Below, in pieces: positions 45,237-53,615 of a stretch of DNA of 64,000 nucleotides; the first letter of the stretch is position 1, and every line of letters starts with the position of its first letter. Both the position numbers and the translations under genes were made by a program. The notes beneath the pieces are model-generated. The model was given only the letters and a program-made list of their open reading frames with translations, did no database searches and was not told where the DNA came from. Origin of the DNA: Geodermatophilus obscurus (GTDB lineage Bacteria; Actinomycetota; Actinomycetes; Mycobacteriales; Geodermatophilaceae); contig NZ_FOWE01000001.1 in assembly GCF_900115395.1 (NCBI RefSeq), positions 248,001 to 312,000 of the forward strand, in the 5' to 3' direction.

Positions 45237-45440
45237 TCAGATGGCGCGGACGTTCTCCGCCTGCGGGCCCTTCTGGCCCTGCGTGACGTCGAACTCCACG
45301 CGCTGCGCCTCGTCCAGCGACCGGTAGCCGGAGCCGGTGATCGCCGAGAAGTGGCAGAAGACGTCGGCGCCGCCGCCGTCCTGCTCGATGAAGCCGAAGC
45401 CCTTCTCCGCGTTGAACCACTTCACAGTGCCCTGGGCCAT
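45237..45440 (-). CDS. cspA: cold shock protein
   Basis: A 67-aa single OB-fold RNA/DNA-binding protein. The RNP motifs KGFGFIEQ and DVFCHFSAI are intact; Cys replaces the usual Val in VFVHFS, as in several actinobacterial Csp proteins. The ATG follows AGAAGAG. Upstream is about 150 bases of less GC-rich leader without another gene, consistent with the long 5' untranslated leader of cold-shock genes that controls translation. Confidence 0.95.
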   Translation of the reverse strand: MAQGTVKWFNAEKGFGFIEQDGGGADVFCHFSAITGSGYRSLDEAQRVEFDVTQGQKGPQAENVRAI

Positions 45441-45639
45441 GTCGTTCTCTTCTCCGTGCTGGGGGTGTCGGTGCCGGCTGGTGCCGGTCCCGGGTCGCCG
45501 CACCGACCGGCAGGACCGAGAGGAACGTCAGGCAGAGACGACTGCGGACGTTCGAGAACGAAGCAGAGGCGCGACAGCGACCGGGACCGACTGTACTAGC
45601 CCCGCGGCCCCCGGCGGCGGCGGACCCACCCCGAGGGGG

Positions 45640-45876
45640 TCACCAGCGCAGCGGCTCGACCAGTCGCGACTGGGCCGTGCGGCAGGCGCGGCAGTTCCCC
45701 CAGGTCACGAGCGCCAACGGCGTCGTCGGGGAGCCGCACTCGGGGCACTCGACCGACTCGCCGGCCCGGGACCGGGCCTCGCTGACGGCGAGCGAGCGCT
45801 CCTGGTGGATGGCCTCGTCGCCCCGGCAGGAGCATCCGAGATGGGATTCGGCGCAGCGTCCACGGTGTGTGGTGAT
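45640..45876 (-). CDS. zinc-ribbon protein with no standard start codon
   Basis: A frame ending VECPECGSPTTPLALVTWG, then NCRACRTAQSRLVEPLRW looks like a conserved small zinc-ribbon protein, with Cys pairs CPEC and CRAC and an upstream CSC. There is no ATG, GTG or TTG between the Cys part and 46749. The best start by position is an ATC at 45876 with GGAGG seven bases upstream, giving 78 aa; ATC starts are rare. Other readings are a frameshift or a decayed 5' end. Confidence 0.5.
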   Translation of the reverse strand: MTTHRGRCAESHLGCSCRGDEAIHQERSLAVSEARSRAGESVECPECGSPTTPLALVTWGNCRACRTAQSRLVEPLRW

Positions 45877-45944
45877 GGGACCCCCTCCGGTCGAGGGGGA
45901 CGCTACCCGGTCGACGGCGCGTCGTGGAGAGTCCGCGGGCGGTG

Positions 45945-47135
45945 TCACCCGCGCCGGCGGGTGCGCAGCTCGAGCCACAGCCACCCCGACAGCCCCGCCG
46001 GGACCGCGGCGAAGGCCGCCATCGCCGCGACGCCGCCGGCGAGCGAGCCCAGCCAGGCGAGCAGCAGCGGGGCGCCGAACCCGACGTAGGCGAACGCGTA
46101 GAACGCGCTGTTCATCGCCCCGCGGGTGTGCGGCGGGGCCAGCCGCGCCGTGAGCGTGAGCCCCGCGGTCAGGCACAGCCCGCCGCAGGCGCCCATCAGC
46201 ACCGACGCCGGTACCAGCAGCGGCTGCGACCCGGTGGCGATGGCGACCACGGCCAGGCCGACGCCGACCGCGCCGAGCGCCATGCCCAGCGGCGCGGCGC
46301 CGCGCTCGGCCCGGCGCCCGACCCGTGCGGCGACGGCACTGGCGCCCAGGGCCAGCCCGCCGACCAGCCCGGCGTAGGCCACCCCGACGCCGTCGGGCAC
46401 CACCAGCAGCGGCAGCAGGGTGGCCGCGACCGCGGGGAAGGCGAACACCCCGACGGCGGTCGGCGCCAGCACCGCCCAGAACGGCCGCCGCGCCTCCGGC
46501 GGCAGCCCCAGCGTCATGAGCCGTCCCGCCCGGCGGACCTCGACGGTCTCGGGCACCGTCAGCAGCGCGCCCAGGCCGACGGCGAGGACCGCGACGTGGA
46601 CCAGGTAGGGCAGCGTCGTCGGCGCCGGGCCGTACTGGGCCAGCAGGCCGCTCATCGCCGGGGCGATCGCGAAGCCCAGCGACGTCGACACCGCCCCGCG
46701 GGTGGCCGCCGACTGCTGCCCGTCGGGCCCGGCGAGCTCCTGCAGCCACGCGTTGGCGACGGAGAACACCACCCCGGACACGACGCCCTGCAGCAGCCGG
46801 CCGGCGTAGAGCAGCGGCAGGTGGTCCACGGCCGGCAGGAACAGCAGCGACACCAGCCCGGCGAGGACGGCGAAGGGCAGCACGAGGGCACGGCGGCCGA
46901 AGCGGTCCGAGGCCGCCCCGGCGACGGTGAGCGCGGCGATGAGGCCGATGGCGTAGCAGCCGAAGACGGCGGTGAGGTCGGCGTCGGACAGGCCGAGCGT
47001 GCGCCGGTACACCAGCAGCAGCGGGGTCGGGATGTTCGTGCCCAGCGCGACGGTGAACAGCCCGAACGTGAGCGCGTCGAGTCGTCGCCGCAGGGCCCGC
47101 TGCGTCGCGCCCCGCTCCGTTGCGGCGTCCGGCAC
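45945..47135 (-). CDS. MFS transporter
   Basis: A 396-aa major facilitator with about twelve helices, starting LTFGLFTVALGTNIPTPLLL. The loop motif GAASDRFGRRALVLP is the MFS signature between helices two and three. Probable exporter; substrate unknown. The GTG at 47135 gives a short N-terminus; an ATG at 47204 would add 23 residues that are less typical. It is divergent from the cupin gene. Confidence 0.83.
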   Translation of the reverse strand: MPDAATERGATQRALRRRLDALTFGLFTVALGTNIPTPLLLVYRRTLGLSDADLTAVFGCYAIGLIAALTVAGAASDRFGRRALVLPFAVLAGLVSLLFLPAVDHLPLLYAGRLLQGVVSGVVFSVANAWLQELAGPDGQQSAATRGAVSTSLGFAIAPAMSGLLAQYGPAPTTLPYLVHVAVLAVGLGALLTVPETVEVRRAGRLMTLGLPPEARRPFWAVLAPTAVGVFAFPAVAATLLPLLVVPDGVGVAYAGLVGGLALGASAVAARVGRRAERGAAPLGMALGAVGVGLAVVAIATGSQPLLVPASVLMGACGGLCLTAGLTLTARLAPPHTRGAMNSAFYAFAYVGFGAPLLLAWLGSLAGGVAAMAAFAAVPAGLSGWLWLELRTRRRG

Positions 47136-47227
47136 GCGGCGGACGCTACCGCTCCGGGCCGCCTCCTCCCCGGTGGCGCGGGCCGCTGCCAGGATGGGCG
47201 CCACCCGACGGGAGGAGGGCGCGCCCC

Positions 47228-47713
47228 GTGTCCCTGCACCGGCACTACCCGCCCGACCTCTACCGCGGCACGACCGGGGAGGTCAGCGCCTGGCTGAGAC
47301 CGGCCGACCGGCCGCCGGACACCGTCTCCGGCGCCGGGGTCACCTGCGAGTTCCTCGCCACCGGCGAGCAGACCGCCGGCCGCTTCGGCCTCTACCGGTG
47401 GACCTTCGGCGCGGAGGCCACCGGCCCCGGGCCGCACTTCCACCGGTCGATCTCCGAGCAGTTCTACGTGCTGTCGGGCTCCGTCGAGATCTACGACGGG
47501 CGGAGCTGGACGACGGCGGGCGAGGGCGACTTCCTCTACGTCCCCGAGGGCGGCATCCACGGGTTCCGCGGCGGCGGCCACGCCTCGATGCTGCTGCTGT
47601 TCGCGCCCGGCGGGCCGCGCGAGGAGTACTTCGAGACCCTCGCGCGCGGCGAGCACATGACGCCGGAGGAGCGCGCGGAGTTCATGCTCCGCCACGACAC
47701 CTACTGGGTGTGA
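47228..47713 (+). CDS. cupin-domain protein
   Basis: A 161-aa protein with one cupin barrel: GPHFHRSISEQFYVLSG carries the metal-binding HxH-Glu pattern and GDFLYVPEGGIHGFR the second His. The N-terminal 35 residues hold YPPDLYRGTTGEVSAWLRP. Such proteins may be small dioxygenases, isomerases or binding proteins; I cannot say which. GTG with GGAGG upstream. A hairpin terminator follows. Confidence 0.82.
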   Translation: MSLHRHYPPDLYRGTTGEVSAWLRPADRPPDTVSGAGVTCEFLATGEQTAGRFGLYRWTFGAEATGPGPHFHRSISEQFYVLSGSVEIYDGRSWTTAGEGDFLYVPEGGIHGFRGGGHASMLLLFAPGGPREEYFETLARGEHMTPEERAEFMLRHDTYWV

Positions 47714-47719
47714 GGGGTG

Positions 47720-47748
47720 CCGGCCCGGGCGCGCACGGCCCGGGCCGG
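47720..47748. terminator. 11-bp hairpin between convergent genes
   Basis: CCGGCCCGGGC (47720-47730) pairs with GCCCGGGCCGG (47738-47748). It lies between the cupin gene and the esterase gene that runs the other way. Confidence 0.7.
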
Positions 47749-47756
47749 CCGGCCGG

Positions 47757-48695
47757 TCAGCGGTGGATGACCTCCCGGAACCGGGTGCAGCTCTCCTCGA
47801 TGGCCGCCTGCGCGGCCGGCGAGGCGCCGCCCATGTCGAAGAAGCCGTGGATCATGCCGTCGTAGCGCAGCACGTGCGCGGTCCCGCCGGCCGCCTCGAG
47901 CGCGGTGCCGTAGGCCTGGCCCTCGTCGCGCAGCGGGTCGTACTCCGCGGTGACCACCACCGCCGGGGGCAGGCCGGACAGGTCGGCGTGGTGCAGCGGC
48001 GACAGCCGGGCGTCCTTGGCGTCCTCCCAGGCCCCCGCGTAGTGGCCGTAGAACCAGTCCATCGTGTCCTTCTCGAGGAAGTAGCCCTTGGCGTTCTCCA
48101 CGCGGGAGGGGTAGTCGCCCTCCGCGTCGACCGCGGGGTAGATGAGGAACTGGCCGACCAGTGGCGTGCCGTCGTCGCGCATGACCTGGGCGACGACGGC
48201 GGCGAGGTTGCCGCCGGCGCTGTCGCCGGCCACCGCGAGGCGGTGGTCGCCGCCGCCGAACTCGTCGAGGTGCTGCACCACCCAGCGGGCCGCGGCCACG
48301 GCGTCCTCGGCGGCGGCGGGGAAGGGGTGCTCGGGCGCCAGCCGGTAGTCCACGGCGACCACCACGGCCTCGGCGTGCCGGCAGACGTTGCGGACCATGT
48401 TGTCGTGGGTGTCGAGGTCGCCGATCACCCAGCCGCCGCCGTGGAGGAACAGGACGGTGGGCAGCGGACCCGCCGCGTCGGGGCGGTACACCCGTGCCCG
48501 CAGGTCGCCCTCGGCGCCGGGCACGGTGCGGTCCTCCACGCTGCCCACCGGGACGACCTGCTCCGGCGTGCGCACGCCGTGGGTGACCGCCAGGTAGAAC
48601 GCGCGCCCGGCCTCCGGTGCGCCCTCGTGGATCGGAGGACCCCCCGACTCCTCGAGCATCGTGAGCAGGGCGGCGATGTGCGGGTCGACCGGCAC
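47757..48695 (-). CDS. HSL-family (GDSAGG) esterase
   Basis: A 312-aa cytosolic esterase of the hormone-sensitive-lipase family. The oxyanion motif HGGGW lies at 85-89, the nucleophile Ser159 in GDSAGG, Asp in EYDPLRDEG and His in DGMIHGFFDM. The length is typical. GTG with GGAGG upstream. It follows the Baeyer-Villiger-type monooxygenase gene by 35 bases; such pairs convert ketones to esters and then cleave them, which is the probable role here. Confidence 0.9.
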   Translation of the reverse strand: MPVDPHIAALLTMLEESGGPPIHEGAPEAGRAFYLAVTHGVRTPEQVVPVGSVEDRTVPGAEGDLRARVYRPDAAGPLPTVLFLHGGGWVIGDLDTHDNMVRNVCRHAEAVVVAVDYRLAPEHPFPAAAEDAVAAARWVVQHLDEFGGGDHRLAVAGDSAGGNLAAVVAQVMRDDGTPLVGQFLIYPAVDAEGDYPSRVENAKGYFLEKDTMDWFYGHYAGAWEDAKDARLSPLHHADLSGLPPAVVVTAEYDPLRDEGQAYGTALEAAGGTAHVLRYDGMIHGFFDMGGASPAAQAAIEESCTRFREVIHR

Positions 48696-48730
48696 GGGTG
48701 TCCTCCTGGAGCGGTGAGGGGTGGGGCGGG

Positions 48731-50245
48731 TCAGCGGTACACGAGCGAGCCGTCGTCGAGGTCGGCCCTCGGCAGCACCTCGCACTCCTGCGCGTGCTCG
48801 AGCATGTGGGTCCACGGCTCGCGGTCGCCCTGCCGGAACAGCAGGTGCTGGGAGCGCAGGACGTAGCCGGCGTTGAAGTTCTCCGGGTCCGACCAGGGCC
48901 TGAGCTGCATGCCGGCGTCCTCCGGGCGCAGCTCGGGCACCACCGTGCGGGCCCCCTTCTCCTGCATGTGCGCGAACAGCCGGCTCACCAGGTCGCAGAC
49001 CAGGTCCACCCGCAGCGTCCAGCTGTGCCGGAAGTAGCCGAACACGTAGGCCATGTTCGGCACGCCGGTGATCATGACGCCGCGCCAGGTGACGCGCTCG
49101 GGGAAGGCGACCGGTTCGCCGTCCACGGTAAAGGCGACGTTGCCGAACGCCGCGAGGTCGAAGCCGGTGGCGGTGACGACCACGTCGGCCTCGAGCTCCT
49201 CGCCGCTGCCGACGCGGATGCCCGTCTCCGTGAAGGTGTCGATCGTGTCGGTGACGATCGAGGCCTTCCCCTCCCGGAGCGCGGCGAACAGGTCGCCCTC
49301 GGGGACGATCGCGATGCGCTGCTGCCAGGGCCGGTAGCGCGGGGTGAAGTGCTTCTCGACGTCGAACCCCTCGGGCAGCAGCGGCTTCATCGACTCCATG
49401 AGGAAGGCATGCAGCTCGTCGGGCGCCTCGTGCGAGAGCCGGGCCAGCTCGTCGAACTGCGCCGAGTGGGCGCGGCGGAGGATCTCGTGGGTCCAGTCCT
49501 CCGGGATGTCCAGCGCGCGCAGGGTGACGGCGAGCTCGTGGGTCAGCGGCGGCGCCAGGAAGTAGGACGGGGAGCGCTGCAGCATCGTCACGTGCGCGGC
49601 GTGCTGCGCGATCGCCGGGATCAGCGTGGCCGCCGTCGACCCGGAGCCGATGACGACGACCCGCTTGCCGGTGAGGTCGAGGTCGTCGGGCCAGGACTGC
49701 GGGTGCACGAGGCGGCCCCGGTAGCGGTCCAGGCCCGGCCACTCGGGCCGGTGCGGCTCGGTGTGGTCGTAGTAGCCCTGGCACATCCACAGGAAGTCGG
49801 TGGTCATCCGGACCCGCTCGCCGGTGTCCCCGCGGTCGACCTCGACGGTCCACCGGGCGTCCTCGCTCGACCAGGACGCGGCGGTGACCCGGTGCCGGTA
49901 GCGGATCAGCGGGGCGAGTCCGTCCTCCTCGATGACCTCGTCGAGGTAGGCGAGGATCTCCCCGCCCGCGGCGATCGACGGCCCGCGCCAGGGCTTGTGC
50001 CGGTAGCCGTAGGTGAACAGGTCGCTGTCGGAGCGGACACCGGGGTAGCGGTGGGTCCACCACGTCCCCCCGTGCGCCTCCTGGGCGTCCAGGATCGCGA
50101 GACTGTGGTCGGGGAACCGCTCGCGCAGCGTGTGCGCGGCCCCGATCCCCGAGACACCCGCACCGACCACGAGGACGTCGACGTGCTCGACGTCGCGGGG
50201 GTCGGCCTGCGGGGCCGGCAGTGTCGCCGTGTCGGTCGTGGTCAT
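48731..50245 (-). CDS. flavin-containing monooxygenase, Baeyer-Villiger type
   Basis: A 504-aa NADPH- and FAD-dependent monooxygenase. FAD motif VVGAGVSG (27-34), NADPH motif VIGSGSTAAT (199-208), GGTWWTHRYPG as the flavin-ring loop, and the family fingerprint YRGRLVHPQSWP at 175-186 (pattern F/Y-x-G-x-x-x-H-x-x-x-W-P). This identifies a BVMO or close FMO. The ATG has GGGAGG upstream. It is the first gene of an operon with the HSL esterase; the P450 gene lies upstream on the same strand. The ketone substrate is unknown. Confidence 0.9.
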   Translation of the reverse strand: MTTTDTATLPAPQADPRDVEHVDVLVVGAGVSGIGAAHTLRERFPDHSLAILDAQEAHGGTWWTHRYPGVRSDSDLFTYGYRHKPWRGPSIAAGGEILAYLDEVIEEDGLAPLIRYRHRVTAASWSSEDARWTVEVDRGDTGERVRMTTDFLWMCQGYYDHTEPHRPEWPGLDRYRGRLVHPQSWPDDLDLTGKRVVVIGSGSTAATLIPAIAQHAAHVTMLQRSPSYFLAPPLTHELAVTLRALDIPEDWTHEILRRAHSAQFDELARLSHEAPDELHAFLMESMKPLLPEGFDVEKHFTPRYRPWQQRIAIVPEGDLFAALREGKASIVTDTIDTFTETGIRVGSGEELEADVVVTATGFDLAAFGNVAFTVDGEPVAFPERVTWRGVMITGVPNMAYVFGYFRHSWTLRVDLVCDLVSRLFAHMQEKGARTVVPELRPEDAGMQLRPWSDPENFNAGYVLRSQHLLFRQGDREPWTHMLEHAQECEVLPRADLDDGSLVYR

Positions 50246-50266
50246 CGTGCGACCTCCCCCTCGAGC

Positions 50267-50282
50267 TGTGATGCGGCTCACG
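50267..50282. promoter_or_regulatory. CRP/GlxR-like site upstream of the monooxygenase
   Basis: TGTGA (50267-50271) and TCACG (50278-50282) are separated by six bases, one mismatch from the TGTGA-N6-TCACA consensus of CRP-family regulators. It lies 22-37 bases before the monooxygenase ATG, close enough to block or shift initiation. The rest of 50283-50536 shows no gene. Confidence 0.45.
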
Positions 50283-50536
50283 CAAGCTATCCGCCCGGGG
50301 AGTCCGGCGCCCGGGCGCGGCCGGACCCGGGCGCGTCGCGGGATCGGCCCTCCCCGGGCGGGCGGTGGCGGGTGGACGCGACCGGGCCGGCGAGCCGGGC
50401 GGGCCGCGACCGGCGGGGTCCCGGCGCGTGCCGTGCCTCCTCGGCGAGCTGTCGGGCGGCGACGACGGACGGCGGGTCGTCGGTGCGGGCGGGTGGCCGG
50501 GGCACCCTGCTGTCGGGCACGGTCGTCCCCGGCACG

Positions 50537-51922
50537 TCAGAAGCGGACGGGCAGCGCGTCGATGCCGTGCACGAACGCCAGCCGCCGGAAGGCCAGCTGC
50601 TCGGGCGGGACGGCGAGCGCCAGGTCGGGGAAGCGGCGGAGCAGTGCCGGCAGCACCGTGCGCAGCTCCAGCCGGGCCAGCTCTGCGCCGACGCAGCGGT
50701 GGATGCCGTGGCCGAACGCGAGGTGCCCGCCGCGCGTGGCGCGGTCGGGGTCGAGCGCGTCGGGGTCGGGGCCGGCCCAGGCCGGGTCGCGGTTCGCCCC
50801 GCTGAGCGAGACGAGCAGGACGTCGCCGGCGCGCAGCCGGTGCCCCCCGAGGTCCCGGTCGGACCGGGTGAACCGGGGGAAGGCGACCTGCACCACCGAC
50901 AGCAGGCGCAGCAGCTCGTCGACCACCCGGTCGACGTCGGCCGGGGAGCCCTCGCGCACCGCCGCCGCCATGGCGGGGTCGCGCAGCAGGACCAGGGTGC
51001 CCAGCGAGATCATCGACGCCGTCGTCTCGTACCCGCCGGTGACGACGCCGTCGGCGAGCCCGGCGAGGTCGGCGTCGGACACGGCGTCGCCCTGCTCGCG
51101 GACGATCCGGCCGATCAGCCCGTCCCCGGGGGAGCGGCGCTGGGCCGCGACCGCGGCGAACAGCAGCCGGCGCTGGGTGGACACCGCGCCGAACGCACCC
51201 GCGGTGCCGGAGGTGGCGTCGAACCGGCGGGTACCCAGCCGGGTCACCTGCTGCTCGTCGGCCCCGATCCCCAGCAGGTCGCAGATCACGCGCAGCGGGA
51301 CGGGCACGGAGACGTGCCGCGCCAGGTCGGCCGGTGAGCCGGCGGCCGCCAGGGCGTCCAGCTGCCGGGCCACCGTCGCCTCGACGGCGGGCACCAGCCG
51401 CTGCAGGCGCGCGCGGGTGAAGTCGGGGGCGACCAGCGCGCGCAGCCGCGTGTGGTCGGGCGGGTCGGTGAAGCCCAGGCCGCCGACGTCGTCGGCGGTG
51501 ACCGTGCCGGTGCCGCTGAACAGGTGCCGCACGTCGGTGCTGAACCCGTGGCGGTCGGCGAGCACCGCGCGGGCCTCCGCGGCGCCGGTCACCAGGTACA
51601 CGGCCATGTCGAAGGGCAGGTCGAGGCGGTGCACCGGCGCGGTCGCGCGCAGCCGCGCGAGCGCCGGGACGGGATCGGTGCCGTTCCGGCGCAGCGGCAG
51701 CGTGGCCGCCTCCGGCAGGACGGTGAGCCGGGACAGGTCCAGGCGGGTGGGGTCGAGGCCGCCGCGGGCGACCCGGCGGGCGACCCGGCGCGCCAGGAGC
51801 CGCCCGAGCAGCCGTTCCAGCGCGGCGCGCGGCCGGCGCACCGGCGCCGGGGACGGGGCGCCGCCCGGGTCGGGGCCGGCGGGCGGCGGCAGGGTTCCGA
51901 CGGGAGGGAGGAGAGCGGACAC
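50537..51922 (-). CDS. cytochrome P450
   Basis: A 461-aa soluble bacterial P450. I-helix motif GGYETTAS (for AGxDTT), ExxR as DELLR, and the heme loop FGHGIHRCVG with the ligand Cys410. The first 45 residues are Pro- and Arg-rich and longer than usual, with an unusual RRVARRVARG stretch, so translation may start later than the GTG at 51922. Electron partners (ferredoxin, reductase) are not next to it. The substrate is unknown; it could feed the downstream monooxygenase. Confidence 0.9.
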   Translation of the reverse strand: MSALLPPVGTLPPPAGPDPGGAPSPAPVRRPRAALERLLGRLLARRVARRVARGGLDPTRLDLSRLTVLPEAATLPLRRNGTDPVPALARLRATAPVHRLDLPFDMAVYLVTGAAEARAVLADRHGFSTDVRHLFSGTGTVTADDVGGLGFTDPPDHTRLRALVAPDFTRARLQRLVPAVEATVARQLDALAAAGSPADLARHVSVPVPLRVICDLLGIGADEQQVTRLGTRRFDATSGTAGAFGAVSTQRRLLFAAVAAQRRSPGDGLIGRIVREQGDAVSDADLAGLADGVVTGGYETTASMISLGTLVLLRDPAMAAAVREGSPADVDRVVDELLRLLSVVQVAFPRFTRSDRDLGGHRLRAGDVLLVSLSGANRDPAWAGPDPDALDPDRATRGGHLAFGHGIHRCVGAELARLELRTVLPALLRRFPDLALAVPPEQLAFRRLAFVHGIDALPVRF

Positions 51923-52176
51923 GACGCCTCGTCTCGGGCCACGGGAGGAGGCCGGGCGGGACGTGACCTCGGTCCCGCCCGGCCCTGCCAGCCTCGTGAC
52001 GGCGCTACCGCCCGACCATCGGGGAGCGCCCCCGAAACCGCAGGCCGGCGTGGGGGAGCTCCCGGAGGGGGGAGCCAGGGTGCCGGGTCCTGCCGCGGGC
52101 CCGGCCGGTCGCGAGCGGTCGCCCGCCGGCGCCGTTAGGCTCGCCGCCTGGCACGCCCGCACCGCGAGGGGACCGC

Positions 52177-53577
52177 ATGGACGCCGGCGTCGACACGCTG
52201 CAGAAGGCCCTGCAGATCAACCTGGACCCGCGCTGGTACGGCACGATCGCGGAGATCGGCGCCGGCCAGGAGGTCGCCCGCTGGTTCTTCCGGGCCGGCG
52301 GAGCGGCGGGCACCGTGGCCAAGACGATGTCGGCCTACGACATGTCGGTCAGCGACGCCGTCTACGGCAAGTCCGACCGCTACGTGTCCAAGGGCCGGCT
52401 GCAGGCCATGCTCGACCACGAGTTCCAGCTCAACGTCGACCGGCTCGGCGACGACCGCGGCGACGACACGTCGTTCTTCGCCTTCGCCGACACCGTCGTC
52501 GCCCGCAGCTACCGCGGCGGCAACGAGTGCCACGGCTGGATGGGCGTGAAGTTCCAGTCCCACCCGCGCGACGAGCCCAGCCAGGTGGTCCTGCACGTCC
52601 GGATGCTCGACGACGAGGCGGCGCTGCAGCAGGAGGCCCTCGGCGTCGTCGGCGTCAACCTGCTGCACGCCGCGTTCTTCCAGCACCACCAGCCGGAGAC
52701 GCTGGTGGAGAGCCTGCTCGACCGGCTGACCACCGGCCGCATCGAGGTCGACCTCATCGAGCTGTCGGGGATCGAGTTCCGTGCCGTCGACAACCGGCTG
52801 ATGGCCCTGAAGCTGGTTCAGCTCGGGCTGAGCGGCGCGGCCATGTTCGGCCCCGACCGCCACGTGCTGCAGCCCAGCGAGGTGCTGCGCAAGAAGGCGA
52901 TCCTGGTCGAGCGGGGCAGTTTCCGGCCGCCGACGGTGGTCAACGTCGCCATGCTCGAGGCCGCCCGCGCGCGGTTCGAGGCCGACCCCGCCGTCGCCGG
53001 CCGGGAGATCCTGCTGCTCGGCGAGCTGACGATGGCCAACCTGCGGGCCGGCGGGGACGTCGTCGACCGGCGCGACTTCCTCGCCCGCGCCGACCTGCTC
53101 GCCGCCTGCGGACTGACCGTGCTGATCTCCGACTACGTGGCCTACCACCGGCTGGCCGCCTACCTGGCCTGGCGCACCGACGGCGCGATCGGGATGGTCA
53201 TGGGCGTCCCGAGCCTCATCGACCTCTTCGACGAGGAGTCCCACGCCGCGCTGCCCGGCGGGATCCTCGAGAGCTTCGGCCGCCTGCTGAAGAACGACCT
53301 GCGGTTGTTCGTCTACCCGATGCTGCGCGACGGCGAGGTGGTCACGGTGGACACCGTCCGGGTCGGCGAGGAGCTGCAGCCGCTCTACGACTACCTGCAC
53401 CGGCGGGGCAGCTTCGTGGGCCTCGACGACTTCGACCCCGCCCACCTGCCGATCCTCAGCCGCGACGTCCTGCGGCGGATCCCCACCGACGACGAGTCGT
53501 GGGAGGCGATGGTGCCGGCCGAGGTGGCCGCGCTGATCCGCAAGCGCGGGTTCTTCGGCTACCGCCGGGAGCGCTGA
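52177..53577 (+). CDS. conserved protein of unknown function, 466 aa
   Basis: A long, well-conserved-looking protein that I know only from uncharacterised relatives in diverse bacteria, often labelled inconsistently. It starts with LQKALQINLDPRWYGTIAEI, then GAGQEVARWFFRAGGAAGTV and AKTMSAYDMSVSDAVYG; a middle region has GWMGVKFQSHP; and later LLGELTMANL. It has no signal peptide or membrane helix. No nucleotide-binding motif is obvious. ATG with GAGGGGA upstream. It is followed by an aldo/keto reductase 38 bases on, which may share its transcript. Confidence 0.75.
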   Translation: MDAGVDTLQKALQINLDPRWYGTIAEIGAGQEVARWFFRAGGAAGTVAKTMSAYDMSVSDAVYGKSDRYVSKGRLQAMLDHEFQLNVDRLGDDRGDDTSFFAFADTVVARSYRGGNECHGWMGVKFQSHPRDEPSQVVLHVRMLDDEAALQQEALGVVGVNLLHAAFFQHHQPETLVESLLDRLTTGRIEVDLIELSGIEFRAVDNRLMALKLVQLGLSGAAMFGPDRHVLQPSEVLRKKAILVERGSFRPPTVVNVAMLEAARARFEADPAVAGREILLLGELTMANLRAGGDVVDRRDFLARADLLAACGLTVLISDYVAYHRLAAYLAWRTDGAIGMVMGVPSLIDLFDEESHAALPGGILESFGRLLKNDLRLFVYPMLRDGEVVTVDTVRVGEELQPLYDYLHRRGSFVGLDDFDPAHLPILSRDVLRRIPTDDESWEAMVPAEVAALIRKRGFFGYRRER

Positions 53578-53615
53578 CCCGGCGGGCCCCGCCCGCAGGG
53601 GACAGGATCGCCGGT

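Noticed and set aside
50130..53615. Very long open frame on the plus strand ahead of the aldo/keto reductase
   Set aside because: It runs antisense to the monooxygenase and P450 genes and through the 52177 gene in another frame. It is a GC-rich shadow; only the part from 53616 encodes a recognisable protein.
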